A stretch of 64,000 bases of DNA from CALECP01 sp964389925 (GCA_964389925.1 CAYMGE010000006.1:1-64000), one strand, 5' to 3'; counted from the first letter of the stretch, positions 43,500-52,771 are shown. Translations and numbers: made by a program. Notes: generated by a model not told the origin, from the letters alone.

Positions 43500-44279
43500 A
43501 TGATTTCCCCCCTGTTGAGAACAATCAAGCTGTCTTTTTTTTTGCTGATTTTCATGCTGGCGACGGGTTGTGCGGCCGATTCACAAACAATCACCATTTT
43601 TGCGGCCTCATCGCTGACCGATGCGTTTAGCGAGCTAGCGACGGCGTATGAGGCAGAAAATCCTGAGATTGACGTGTTGCTCAACTTTGCCGGTTCTTCC
43701 CAACTCGCCGCACAGCTACAGGAGGGAATCGTGGGTGATATTTTCGCATCGGCTAATCCCGCGCAGATGGCAGCAGTCATCAAGACAGGGCGGATTTCGG
43801 CCGACAGCGTGCAGACATTTGCAACAAATTGGCTGACCCTCATCGTTCCGAGCGATAATCCCGCCAATCTCACCACATTTGAGGAGCTAGCAAAGCCCAA
43901 CGTTCAACTGATTTTAGCGGCGCGTGGTGTGCCAGTGCGTGTGTATACAGACGAGATGGTGGCGCGGGTTTCAAGCGAAACCTTCTCTCCAAATTTCTAC
44001 AACAACCTCGTCTCTGAAGAAGACAACGTGCGTGTTGTCGTTGCCAAAATTGCGCTGGGTGAGGCAGACGCGGGGATTGTGTACGTGTCGGATGTGACGG
44101 CCGATATTGCCAGTCGGGTACAGGCCATCGCAATTCCGGCCGAGCAAAATGTGTTGGCAACCTACCCCATCGCCCCACTCACAGATGCAAACAATCCCGC
44201 CTTAGCCCAACAATTTATCGACTTTGTTCTCAGCGAAAAGGGGCAAGCGATTCTAGCGCGCTGGGGTCTGGCGCAATGA
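43500..44279 (+). CDS. modA: Molybdate-binding lipoprotein ModA
   Basis: The 259-residue protein has a lipobox (FMLATGCA, Cys near 24). It has the ModA core: TIFAASSLTDAFSELATAYE, NFAGSSQLAAQLQEG, DIFASANPAQM and AKIALGEADAGIVYVSDV. Ser residues in ASS and GSS and the Tyr in IVYVSD are the usual oxyanion ligands. It delivers molybdate or tungstate to ModB, whose gene overlaps by 4 bp. It has its own leaderless promoter. Confidence 0.93.
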   Translation: MISPLLRTIKLSFFLLIFMLATGCAADSQTITIFAASSLTDAFSELATAYEAENPEIDVLLNFAGSSQLAAQLQEGIVGDIFASANPAQMAAVIKTGRISADSVQTFATNWLTLIVPSDNPANLTTFEELAKPNVQLILAARGVPVRVYTDEMVARVSSETFSPNFYNNLVSEEDNVRVVVAKIALGEADAGIVYVSDVTADIASRVQAIAIPAEQNVLATYPIAPLTDANNPALAQQFIDFVLSEKGQAILARWGLAQ

Positions 44280-45058
44280 AGCAACGTTCACAAACCGTAT
44301 TTGCCATTCTATTAGCCACAGCAATGGCGTTCTTTCTGATCGTGCCGATTGTCGCACTGATTTGGCGGGCGATGATGTTGCAGGCAGGTGAGGTGGTCGA
44401 AACCGTCTCCATTCTCTCCGCCATGCTTCTCAGCTTAGGCACGACCGCCATCACAATCTTGCTGATCGTCATTTTTGGCACACCGCTGGCTTATTTTCTC
44501 GGCCGCTATACCTTCCCCTTCAAAAACCTCTTAACGACATTTATCGAAATCCCCATCGTCATGCCACCCGTCGTGGCCGGCCTCGCCTTGCTCTCTGCAT
44601 TTGGGCGGCGCGGTCTCATCGGGCAGTTTCTCGATGACATCAACATTACCTTTACGGTGACGGCCGTTGTGCTGGCGCAGCTATTTGTCTCCGCACCTTT
44701 TTACATCCGTGCGATGCAAAGTCGTTTTGAATCGTTGCCGCAAGCGTATGCCGATGCGGCCGCTGTCGATGGCGCAAACGGCTGGATCATCTTCTGGCAC
44801 ATCATGTTGCCACAAAGCACACAAGCTCTGCTGGCAGGACTCATTCTAAGCTGGGCGCGTGCGCTCGGCGAATTTGGCGCAACCATCCTGTTTGCCGGCA
44901 ACTTTCAAGGACGCACGCAAACAATGCCGCTATTGGTTTATGGGGCGTTAGAGCGCGATCTTGGCGTGACCTTTATTACAGCTCTTATTCTGCTCGGGCT
45001 TGCCGTGATTGCTTTTACCCTCACCCGCTGGCTAGCCAAGCAAGATGACAGTGCATGA
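44276..45058 (+). CDS. modB: Molybdate ABC transporter permease ModB
   Basis: The 260-residue permease has five to six membrane helices. The EAA-type coupling loop is DAAAVDGANGWIIFWHIMLPQ with LSWARALGEFGATILFAGN, a ModB hallmark. PPVVAGLALLSAFGRRGLIG is also typical. It overlaps modA by 4 bp. The ATPase gene modC, which normally follows, is missing; the next gene is a YitT-family protein. Confidence 0.93.
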   Translation: MKQRSQTVFAILLATAMAFFLIVPIVALIWRAMMLQAGEVVETVSILSAMLLSLGTTAITILLIVIFGTPLAYFLGRYTFPFKNLLTTFIEIPIVMPPVVAGLALLSAFGRRGLIGQFLDDINITFTVTAVVLAQLFVSAPFYIRAMQSRFESLPQAYADAAAVDGANGWIIFWHIMLPQSTQALLAGLILSWARALGEFGATILFAGNFQGRTQTMPLLVYGALERDLGVTFITALILLGLAVIAFTLTRWLAKQDDSA

Positions 45059-45190
45059 AGGCAGCTTGCGCCACAACCTTGTCACACAACGGCCGATCTT
45101 GACACACTTTTTGCATATCTGTTTGCCTCAATTTGTGCATCAGTTCAGTACACTATGCTGAAAATAACAATTTCTGGAAAAGTGTAAAAA

Positions 45191-46114
45191 ATGACCATCT
45201 TGAGAAAAGCTCAAATTCCTGCCCGTTTTTCTTCGCTCAATCGCACACAAATCAACAAATCTATTCGCAGCAATGGGCTAATGTTGACTGGTATCTTGAT
45301 TGCGGCTTTCGGCTATGCTGTTTTTCAAATTCCGCACAAAATTTCGGCCGGTGGCATCGGCACAATTTCACTCATTCTAAACAACTACGTGCCACAGTTG
45401 AGCATTGGTATGGCGTTTTGGTTGCTGAATATTCCCATGATTACGTTGGGCTTTTTTACGCTCGGCAGGTGGGGGTTTGCCGGCCGAACGCTGATCGCCT
45501 CAACGCTCTTCGCTAGCTTCACCGACCTCTTCGGCGCAGCTCTGCCCAATTTTATCGGCTACTGGCCTTTGACAGATAATCTGATTCTCAACGTCATTTA
45601 TGCTGGGATACTGGGCGGTTTGGGGGGCGGCTTGATCTACAAATCAGGTGCTTCGACGGGCGGCACTGGCGTGATCGCCCTGATTGTCCAGCGTAAAACG
45701 GGCTTGCCACTTAGCACCGTTTTCATGATGAATGATGGCGCAATCATTTTTTCTGCCGGGCTTGTTTTTGGTTGGGAGGCAGCTCTTTACAGCTTCTTGG
45801 TTCTCGTCACTTACGGTTATGCCAGCGATTTTGCGATGGAAGGGCCGAGCAGTACGCGCACGGCAACCATTGTCACCAACAGCCCTGAAAAGGTCGCCAA
45901 TGCACTGATGTCCACATTGAAAAAAGGGGTGAGTTACTGGGAGATCACGGGCGGCTACACAGGTCAAAAACATTTTATGGTGACGACAACCATTTTGCGG
46001 TCACAGGTCGATGCCGTGCAGTGCGTCATTGCAGAAGTCGATTCAAACGCCTTTGTGACGATTGGAATAAGCCAAAAGGCGATGGGGGTTGGCTTTCGGC
46101 CGATTGCCCGCTAG
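45191..46114 (+). CDS. YitT-family membrane protein
   Basis: The 307-residue protein has five or six membrane helices in the first 200 residues (GLMLTGILIAAFGYAVFQIP, ISAGGIGTISLILNN, AGILGGLGGGLIYKSGASTGGTGVIAL). A C-terminal DUF2179 cytoplasmic domain follows (TATIVTNSPEKVANALMSTLKKGVSYWEITGGYTGQ). This DUF161-DUF2179 architecture defines YitT proteins, whose transport role is unproven. It is separated from modB by 132 bp. Confidence 0.9.
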   Translation: MTILRKAQIPARFSSLNRTQINKSIRSNGLMLTGILIAAFGYAVFQIPHKISAGGIGTISLILNNYVPQLSIGMAFWLLNIPMITLGFFTLGRWGFAGRTLIASTLFASFTDLFGAALPNFIGYWPLTDNLILNVIYAGILGGLGGGLIYKSGASTGGTGVIALIVQRKTGLPLSTVFMMNDGAIIFSAGLVFGWEAALYSFLVLVTYGYASDFAMEGPSSTRTATIVTNSPEKVANALMSTLKKGVSYWEITGGYTGQKHFMVTTTILRSQVDAVQCVIAEVDSNAFVTIGISQKAMGVGFRPIAR

Positions 46115-46116
46115 CA

Positions 46117-49100
46117 TTATTCCATCTCAACCGCCCCAATATCACACTGTCCATCTTGCGGGCGTGCAATCCCTCGCTGATCGATCTCTGTGCAGGTATT
46201 GTTATTGCCACCGTTGTGTGCAGGGCTGTTGTTGAGCAGGATCATTGTTGGCGTTCGGCCGCCAAAATCACCCAACTCGCTCAGTTGCGGGTCAGCTAGC
46301 GCAATTTGCGTGCCACAGCCTGAAGCAGCCACAAGAGAGGGTTCCGCAAGGTGTTGCAGATTGTTGCCCAAGTTCAGGACAGGATGTGAGCAATTTTGCT
46401 TCTGCATGTCGTCTGCTAAGGCGATATTGTTGGCGATAATGGTATTGGCAAACATATTGTTTTCACCATAGACACCACCACCATTGTAGCCAGCCGTATT
46501 GCTCACAATCGTATTGTTGAAGACAGCCACACGGGCGTTACCGGCCGATATAAACGCCCCGCCACTCCCTCGTTGCCAGTTTGGTTCCATGATAGTTGGA
46601 TTATGCGCTTGATTACCAACCCAAGTCACGTTCTCCATCGTCATCGGGCGGCTTGTCCACAAGCCCCCACCCTGTGCTTCAGCACGATTGTTAATGAAGC
46701 TACTATTTTGCACAACGCTTGTGTCCCCAAATTGACTGGGCAACTCTGCATCAAGCCAGACAGCCCCGCCTTTGCCTGTGAAGGTGTTCGGTGCTGCTTG
46801 CAATGCCGCGTTATCCTCAAACAACACCTCATCGATCAGGCGTGCTTCATTATGATAGGCGAGCAGCATCAGCGCACCTCCCTTATTGTAAGCCGTGTTG
46901 CCCACAAACTCGCTACGTTGAATCGTGATTGTGTCTCCACTGCTAGGACGCGCCCCATCAAGATAGAGTGCCCCACCACCGCAGTTCTCATCTTCGCCAA
47001 GCGTGGTGTGGTTTGTTGTAAAACGACTGTCTTCGAGCGTTAGTTTACTGCGTCGAGCGTTGATCGCGCCGCCATTGTTTGCGCGGTTACCGGTAAATGT
47101 GCTGTTCCTGATGGTCAGAACAGAACCTCCCGCAGCAAAAATCGCGCCGCCACCATCACAATCCCGTGTGGTTGCACGCGAGATGTTATTTTGAAAGTCC
47201 ACATTGATGACGGTTAGTTGCGTGCGCTCCCCAAGCTGGAGCGCAGCCCCAGACTCGGCCGAATTCGCATTAGCCAGCGTCATATTTTTAAGCTGAATTG
47301 TCAAATCGGCTGCACTCGCCAGTAGTGCGCTACTGTTTTGACCATCCAACGTAATCTCACTGTTGCCACCGTCAACTTCGATGTTGCCCGTTAACATGTG
47401 CCGTCGAGTCAACTGAATAACATGCGGTTGTGTGCCGCAATTAAACGTGATACGTCCACCGTTAATAAGCGCGGAGGCAAGTTCCGTCTCTGTGCAGCTT
47501 GCGGCCGAGCCATCACCCACAATGCTGTCGCCGGGGACAACTGTTGGGGTTGGTGGTGTCGCTGACGAAGTTGGTGTTACCGTCGGTGGTGGCGTTGTCA
47601 CGATTGGTGTTGGGGTTTGAGTTGGTGTTGGGGTCGCAGGCGTTGAGGTTAACACTGTCGGTGTGGGCGTTGGTGATGTCTCAGTGGCATAGCCCTCAAA
47701 TGCACCTGCGTCGCAGCCGTTGCCTTGCGGTCGTGTCCAGTTGCGCTGGTCGCGCTCGGCACAGTGAGTGAGTGAACCAATATCTATTGCGCCACTGCCT
47801 ATCTGTAATGCCATTGTTTCACTAACGCCGCCATTCATTACGAGGGGCGAAAGTTTCGTGTCACGGTTAGGGATATTGGGATGACACTCGGCCGCATCAC
47901 CCCACTGCACATTGCCCGCTTGATCGATAACAGTCTGGGCGCAGTTATGGAAGATCACATCGGACGAGTTGTCCGCGACTAGCGAATTTTGCAAATGAAT
48001 CCCCTCGCCCATTAATCCACCGCCGCTATAACCAGCATGATTGTTTGCCAGCGTCACGTGATATAGTGTCACCATCGCTGAGAGATCCACCCGTATCCCG
48101 CCGCCGCCACCGCGCCGCCAGTCGCCGACATCGGCCGACTCATTCAACGCCCTATTTTCCGCAATAGTCATATTCTCAAAAGCGGCAGGAATGCGTGAAA
48201 AGATTCCGCCACCCTGGAATTGTGCTGTGTTGCGGGTGACGGCCGATTGACGCACGGTAATGTCAAAGTCCCACTGGTTGGGAATGCGTTCCCCAAGCCA
48301 AATCGCCCCACCCGTGCCAGACCATGTGGATGAAAGACGTGCGCTATTGCCGTCAAAGACGTTGCGCCAGACATCTATCTTGCTGCCGTTTTGCGCTGCA
48401 ATAAAGAGCGCACCGCCATGCTGGTTAGTCTTATTACTGCGAAATTTGTTGTTGTGTGAGACAAAATCATCGCCCCCAAAGTATATTGCGCCGCCTCCAG
48501 CGCAAAGACCACCCGTCGAACTCTCCAACATCTCTTCGAGCGTCATGTTGTGGCGTGTCGATTGGTTGGCAGCGTTATCTGTGAACGTTGTGTTGTAGAC
48601 ATTCAGCGACTTGCCAAAAGAGACAATTGCCCCCCCGACACGTGCTTGATTGGCGCGAAACACGCTATCATAGATATGTACGTTTGTGTTATTGCCAAAA
48701 TAAAGTGCGCCGCCCCCCTCGCAAACTGTCTCAGCCGCATAACTCACATTGTTTTCAAATGTCACGTTGTTGATCCAAACTTCAGAATCTCCTGTGACCT
48801 GCAACGCGCCCCCATTTTCGGGGCTGCTGCCGTTGATAAACGTCATATTTCTCAGCGTGACAGAACGCCCGTTCACGGCGTGCAAAATGCCGTGGCTCGT
48901 CTGTCCGTCAAGCGTGATACGATTTTGTCCATCGATCAAGAGCGGATAGGTCGCTTTGAGCGGCGTTGTCAGCGAAATGTTGATTTGCCCGCCCCCACAG
49001 CTAAAGTGAATGCGTCCGCCCAACTGGACAGCCGCGGTGAGTGCGGCTGGGGTGCAAGAATCAGCTCTCCCATTGCCAACGATGCGTGTGGGGAGATTTT

Positions 49101-49224
49101 CGGCCGAGCGAATTACGGGCAAAAACAGGCTGTATGATTCAGTTGCTTGGGCGTTTGGCTGTGTTTGGAAGGTGGAGATAAACGCGAAGAATAGTACGAT
49201 GGGAAAGAGATATTTGTACTGCAT
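46117..49224 (-). CDS. Secreted beta-helix surface protein with an internal duplication
   Basis: The 1035-residue protein has a signal peptide (YLFPIVLFFAFISTFQTQPNA) and two homologous beta-helix halves (about 50-510 and 570-1030). Each begins with an (I)VG(N/D)GxAxSCT ... GGRIxFxCG motif and proceeds through RNMTFINGSSPENGGALQ-type repeats rich in 'FxxNxA...GGA(I/L)'. The halves are joined by a Thr/Pro linker (about 512-560). Both end in the CAERDQRNWTRPQG ... CDAGAFE or CTEIDQRGIARPQDG ... CDIGAVE pattern, the choice-of-anchor-Q/right-handed beta-helix end. It is expected to be extracellular and adhesive or polysaccharide-binding; no catalytic motif is visible. Confidence 0.83.
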   Translation of the reverse strand: MQYKYLFPIVLFFAFISTFQTQPNAQATESYSLFLPVIRSAENLPTRIVGNGRADSCTPAALTAAVQLGGRIHFSCGGGQINISLTTPLKATYPLLIDGQNRITLDGQTSHGILHAVNGRSVTLRNMTFINGSSPENGGALQVTGDSEVWINNVTFENNVSYAAETVCEGGGALYFGNNTNVHIYDSVFRANQARVGGAIVSFGKSLNVYNTTFTDNAANQSTRHNMTLEEMLESSTGGLCAGGGAIYFGGDDFVSHNNKFRSNKTNQHGGALFIAAQNGSKIDVWRNVFDGNSARLSSTWSGTGGAIWLGERIPNQWDFDITVRQSAVTRNTAQFQGGGIFSRIPAAFENMTIAENRALNESADVGDWRRGGGGGIRVDLSAMVTLYHVTLANNHAGYSGGGLMGEGIHLQNSLVADNSSDVIFHNCAQTVIDQAGNVQWGDAAECHPNIPNRDTKLSPLVMNGGVSETMALQIGSGAIDIGSLTHCAERDQRNWTRPQGNGCDAGAFEGYATETSPTPTPTVLTSTPATPTPTQTPTPIVTTPPPTVTPTSSATPPTPTVVPGDSIVGDGSAASCTETELASALINGGRITFNCGTQPHVIQLTRRHMLTGNIEVDGGNSEITLDGQNSSALLASAADLTIQLKNMTLANANSAESGAALQLGERTQLTVINVDFQNNISRATTRDCDGGGAIFAAGGSVLTIRNSTFTGNRANNGGAINARRSKLTLEDSRFTTNHTTLGEDENCGGGALYLDGARPSSGDTITIQRSEFVGNTAYNKGGALMLLAYHNEARLIDEVLFEDNAALQAAPNTFTGKGGAVWLDAELPSQFGDTSVVQNSSFINNRAEAQGGGLWTSRPMTMENVTWVGNQAHNPTIMEPNWQRGSGGAFISAGNARVAVFNNTIVSNTAGYNGGGVYGENNMFANTIIANNIALADDMQKQNCSHPVLNLGNNLQHLAEPSLVAASGCGTQIALADPQLSELGDFGGRTPTMILLNNSPAHNGGNNNTCTEIDQRGIARPQDGQCDIGAVEME

Positions 49225-49531
49225 GGGACTGCCTTTACAACGAATGAACTTACGCCGTTACACGATTGCTCTCGTCAAATATGTAGCCGAAAATACGATT
49301 CCAATAATCCAGTGGTGGCTCGCCTAGAGACCTTTTTAGCGTGTCATTTGCACAGCTTGGTCGTTACCCTTGTCTTTACTACAAAAGAAGATATACAGTT
49401 TTACCCGATTACCCTAGGAGAGGATAGTCCTGAAACAAATAGTTTCACGCTTTTTTTTGGTCTGAACAACGAGTAAATCGCTACGCCACGCTATGGGGCA
49501 TCTCAGCCAGAACAGGTATAATTCTTTCCCG
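49225..49531. other. 307-bp divergent intergenic region
   Basis: This region holds the Shine-Dalgarno-led start of the beta-helix gene on the minus strand and the leaderless promoter of pspA on the plus strand. No gene or strong hairpin is seen elsewhere in it. Confidence 0.5.
49517..49522 (+). promoter_or_regulatory. -10 box of pspA
   Basis: A perfect TATAAT ends 9 nt before the ATG at 49532; any leader would be 3 nt or less. Confidence 0.55.
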
Positions 49532-50209
49532 ATGGCAACCCTTTTTCAAAAAATTCGCACTCTTTTTCTAGGAAATCTGCACGAGTTGGCAGATAAAGCA
49601 ATTGAACGCAACAGCATAGCGGTTTACGATCAGTATATTCGCAACGCTGAACGCGAGATTGAGCAGTACCGTGAGACAATCTCGCCACTTTTTTCACAAG
49701 TCAAACAAACGCGGCGACGACGTGAAAACTTGGCGGATCGCGCTGCAAGATTCGATTTGGCGGTCGATGACTTTCTGCGGCGTGGCAAAAAGACAGAAGC
49801 ACTCGTCACCCAGCGCAAATTTGTCTCGACCATGAAGCTGGTCAAAACGCTTGACGATACGCTTAGACGACAGATCGGCGCGGCCGAAACGCTCAAGGAT
49901 GTTCTGATCAAATTAGAAGGGCGGCTTGAAATTGCCCGATACGAGCGTGAGGAGCTACAATTTTTGCTCAATCTCGCTGAGGCAAAGGAGACTTCAACAC
50001 GGGCGATGCGTTCGCTCGATTCACTTGTGAGTGATGGCGATGAGGATTTGGCACGAGCGGCCGAGAGCGTGCGTCAACGTCTCGACCATGCAGATGCAGC
50101 ATGGGAAGTCCAAACAGACAGTCTCGATTCACAACTTGACAGCGCAATGGATGACATTGAACTCGAAGCAGATTTGGCAGAGCGCATGGAACGTTTAGGG
50201 TTAGAATAG
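49532..50209 (+). CDS. pspA: PspA/IM30-family membrane-stress protein
   Basis: The 225-residue protein begins ATLFQKIRTLFLGNLHELADKAIE and is almost wholly helical, with AEREIEQYRETISPLFSQVKQ and later coiled-coil stretches, the pattern of PspA/Vipp1. Such proteins assemble on the inner membrane and limit proton leakage or shape membranes. No PspBC or PspF genes are adjacent. The C-terminal quarter is acidic (ELEADLAERMERLGLE). The ATG at 49532 follows a TATAAT box, which decides the start over the open frame from 49493. Confidence 0.82.
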   Translation: MATLFQKIRTLFLGNLHELADKAIERNSIAVYDQYIRNAEREIEQYRETISPLFSQVKQTRRRRENLADRAARFDLAVDDFLRRGKKTEALVTQRKFVSTMKLVKTLDDTLRRQIGAAETLKDVLIKLEGRLEIARYEREELQFLLNLAEAKETSTRAMRSLDSLVSDGDEDLARAAESVRQRLDHADAAWEVQTDSLDSQLDSAMDDIELEADLAERMERLGLE

Positions 50210-50237
50210 TATCCAACATGTTGTAACAAATCATTTT

Positions 50238-50274
50238 CGTATTGCGTGAGGCAACGGTTGTCTCACGCAATACG
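50238..50274 (+). terminator. Terminator after pspA made from heptad-like units
   Basis: CGTATTGCGTGAG (50238-50250) pairs with CTCACGCAATACG (50262-50274) and is followed by TTTTTT. The arm repeats the CGTATTGCGT word of the coding array at 2962-2989, which suggests the heptamer family also supplies hairpins. Confidence 0.85.
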
Positions 50275-50291
50275 TTTTTTCTGTAGATAAG

Positions 50292-51422
50292 ATGAAGCTG
50301 GCACTTATTCATGATTGGCTCAACCAAATCGGCGGCGCAGAGGACGTGTTGGAAAATTTCGTCGAGATGTATCCACACGCCCCTCTCTACACGTCGATCT
50401 ATTGGCGTGATGCAATGCCGGCTCACTGGCAAAGCTGGGATATTCGCACTAGCTTTATCGACAAGCTACCGTTTGCCTATCGCAAACAGCAAGTTTACTT
50501 TCCATTTTATCCATCGGCGTTTGAGCGTTTTGACTTTAGCGACTTTGATATCGTTCTCAGCAATAAAAGCGGCTTTTGCCATGGGGTCATCACAGGCCCG
50601 GAAACGCTTCACATTTGCTACTGTTTGACCCCGACGCGCTATGTTTGGCGGTATCATCAGTACGCCGAGCAAGAAAACTTGGGTCGCATCACGCGCACGG
50701 TCTTAAATCCGTTTTTGACGCTGATGCGTGTTTGGGATCGACTGGCGGCCGATAGAGTCGATCACTTCATCGCCATCTCGGAGGAGATTCGTCAGCGCAT
50801 CGACAAAATCTATGGGCGCGACTCGGTTATCATCTACCCACCTGTGGAGACGAGCCGCTTTGAGCCGAGCAATCGGATTGGCGACTATTATCTGTTTGTC
50901 GGCCGTCTCGTCCCTTATCGTCGCCTAGATATTTTGATCGAAGCGTTTAACAAACTCGACAAGCCGCTTTATATTGCGGGCAGCGGCCGAGATCGTGAGC
51001 GGCTGGAAAAACTGGCAAACTCAAATATCCATTTTTTAGGCTTTGTGCCCGATAGCGAGCTGCCTACTCTGGTGGCACGCTGTAAAGCGTTTATGTTTCC
51101 GGGTGAAGAAGATTTTGGCATCGCGCCAATTCAGGCAATGGCAGCGGGACGACCCGTGATTGCCTACAACGCAGGGGGCGCACGCGAGACCGTTGTGCCG
51201 GGGACGGGAGTCTTGTTTAGTGAGCAAACGGTGGCGAGCATCATTGAGGTGGTTGAGCAGTTTGACCCCGAAGCAGTCAGCCCAACATTTATCCGTCGTC
51301 ACGCTGAAAAATTTGACACGGAGGTGTTCAAAGAAAAGCTGAGTATGTTTGTCGAGCAGAAGTATGAAGCACATTGTGCCAAACGGCGCGGTATCTATAC
51401 GGAAGGAGTTGCTAGTCGTTAA
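50292..51422 (+). CDS. Family 4 glycosyltransferase (mannosyltransferase-like)
   Basis: The 376-residue GT-B enzyme begins LALIHDWLNQIGGAEDVLENF. It has the donor-lobe segments LFVGRLVPYRRLDILIEAFN, IHFLGFVPDSELPTLVARC and FPGEEDFGIAPIQAMAAGRPVIAYNAGGARETV, with the EX7E acidic pair near residue 280. It starts the exopolysaccharide cluster and lies 16 bp before the Wzz-like gene, so they are one transcript. It likely acts early in repeat-unit assembly on undecaprenyl phosphate. Confidence 0.9.
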   Translation: MKLALIHDWLNQIGGAEDVLENFVEMYPHAPLYTSIYWRDAMPAHWQSWDIRTSFIDKLPFAYRKQQVYFPFYPSAFERFDFSDFDIVLSNKSGFCHGVITGPETLHICYCLTPTRYVWRYHQYAEQENLGRITRTVLNPFLTLMRVWDRLAADRVDHFIAISEEIRQRIDKIYGRDSVIIYPPVETSRFEPSNRIGDYYLFVGRLVPYRRLDILIEAFNKLDKPLYIAGSGRDRERLEKLANSNIHFLGFVPDSELPTLVARCKAFMFPGEEDFGIAPIQAMAAGRPVIAYNAGGARETVVPGTGVLFSEQTVASIIEVVEQFDPEAVSPTFIRRHAEKFDTEVFKEKLSMFVEQKYEAHCAKRRGIYTEGVASR

Positions 51423-51438
51423 TCGCTAGCCACGAACT

Positions 51439-52086
51439 ATGGAACTATCAGATTATTTTCGCATTGTGCAACGACGCGGTTGGCTGATTGTCCTGCTGGC
51501 TATTTTGACAGCGGGGGCGGCCTACGGTTTTAGCAAGATGCAAGATGAAGTTTACCGAGCAAGTGTCAAGCTAATCGTTAGCCCCGCACGTACTGATTTT
51601 GGACAGGCGCAAGCGGCAAAAACGTTGCTGTTGCGTTATGTCACGTGGTTGGATAGCAGCTATCGTGCTGGCGAGGTGATTGATGCGCTCGATCTGGATA
51701 TGGAAGCGGGGGCATTGAAAGGGGATGTTAGCTTCTCGGCCGATGAAGCCCGTTATGTCATTCAGGTCGATGTCAAAAACACAAATCCCTCTGTGGCGCA
51801 AGACATCGCTCGCGTTTGGGCAGAACGGCTCATTCAAGATACGAATGAGAACAACGCAACCCAGCGCAAAGAAGACCGCGTGAATGTCGAATTACAGGAT
51901 AATCCGACGGTGGGGCTGTATCGGCCGAATACGAGGATCAACACCGCCGCAGGTTTTATCTTTGGCGCACTCGTCGGCGTGCTGCTCGTTTTTGCACTTG
52001 AATGGATGGAATCTGGCACACTGCGTCGCGTCGAGGATGTCGAACGACTGATAGGCGTGCCTGTTATTGGAAAAATACCGAATTGA
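51439..52086 (+). CDS. Wzz/chain-length-determinant-like membrane protein
   Basis: The 215-residue protein has an N-terminal membrane helix (WLIVLLAILTAGAAYGF) and an extracytoplasmic region with coiled-coil propensity. A second helix (AAGFIFGALVGVLLVFALEWM) is followed by LRRVEDVERLIGVPVIGKIP, the typical C-terminal end of bacterial polysaccharide co-polymerases. It is short for the family (usually 300 or more). It pairs with the kinase-like protein encoded downstream to control chain length. Confidence 0.87.
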   Translation: MELSDYFRIVQRRGWLIVLLAILTAGAAYGFSKMQDEVYRASVKLIVSPARTDFGQAQAAKTLLLRYVTWLDSSYRAGEVIDALDLDMEAGALKGDVSFSADEARYVIQVDVKNTNPSVAQDIARVWAERLIQDTNENNATQRKEDRVNVELQDNPTVGLYRPNTRINTAAGFIFGALVGVLLVFALEWMESGTLRRVEDVERLIGVPVIGKIPN

Positions 52087-52128
52087 GTGGTAAGTGAGAA
52101 GTACTTACCACTTACCACTTACCACTAT
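52087..52128. repeat. Heptamer array directly before the CpsD-like gene
   Basis: Six heptads in a row read GTGGTAA, GTGAGAA, GTACTTA, CCACTTA, CCACTTA, CCACTAT. The second half is the complement of the first, so it can form a hairpin. The last unit contains the first two bases of the ATG at 52127. Confidence 0.85.
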
Positions 52129-52771
52129 GTCTTTAATTACATTAACTGATCCGCGCTCTCCCGTGAGTGAAGCGTATCGGACATTGCGAACAAATTTATC
52201 GTTCTACAGTTTGGATAATCCAGTCAAGACGCTGGTGGTGACATCGGCCGAGCCAAATGAAGGTAAAACGACGACCGCGGCGAATCTTGCCGTGACGATG
52301 GCACAGGCAGGCAACAAAACCATTCTGGTTGATTGCGATCTGCGTCGCCCGTCGCTGCATGAATACTTTAACATGAATTCAAAAGTTGGCTTTACTGAAG
52401 CAATTTTGCAGGATGATGTCCTGCCATTGCAGGAAACCGGCGTTGAGAATTTACGCATTTTGACAAGCGGCACGAAGCCGCCAAACCCGGCCGACTTATT
52501 AGGTTCCAAGAAGACGGATGCACTGATTAAGGTGCTGGAGGAATCGGCCGATTTTGTCATTTTTGATGCGCCTCCCGTCATCGTCGTAACGGATGCCGTC
52601 GTACTTGGCGCAAAAGTCGATGGCGTTCTTCTCGTTCTGCAAGCGGGCAAATCGCGCCGTGACCACGCCGAACGCGCGAAGCAAATTCTCGAACAAGCTA
52701 AAGTCCGCATCGTTGGCGCAACATTGACGAACGCGCCAAAGGACGACTCAATCGAAAGCTATTATGGCTAG
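52127..52771 (+). CDS. CpsD/CapB-like P-loop protein (bacterial tyrosine kinase family)
   Basis: The 214-residue protein has the BY-kinase core: Walker A SAEPNEGKTTTAANLA, Walker A' ILVDCDLRRPSLH and Walker B FVIFDAPPVIV. It has only SYYG at the C-terminus instead of the usual cluster of several tyrosines, so autophosphorylation may be minimal. It normally controls Wzz and export. The ATG at 52127 is decided by the heptamer array before it; the open frame from 52094 would run through the array. Confidence 0.88.
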   Translation: MSLITLTDPRSPVSEAYRTLRTNLSFYSLDNPVKTLVVTSAEPNEGKTTTAANLAVTMAQAGNKTILVDCDLRRPSLHEYFNMNSKVGFTEAILQDDVLPLQETGVENLRILTSGTKPPNPADLLGSKKTDALIKVLEESADFVIFDAPPVIVVTDAVVLGAKVDGVLLVLQAGKSRRDHAERAKQILEQAKVRIVGATLTNAPKDDSIESYYG

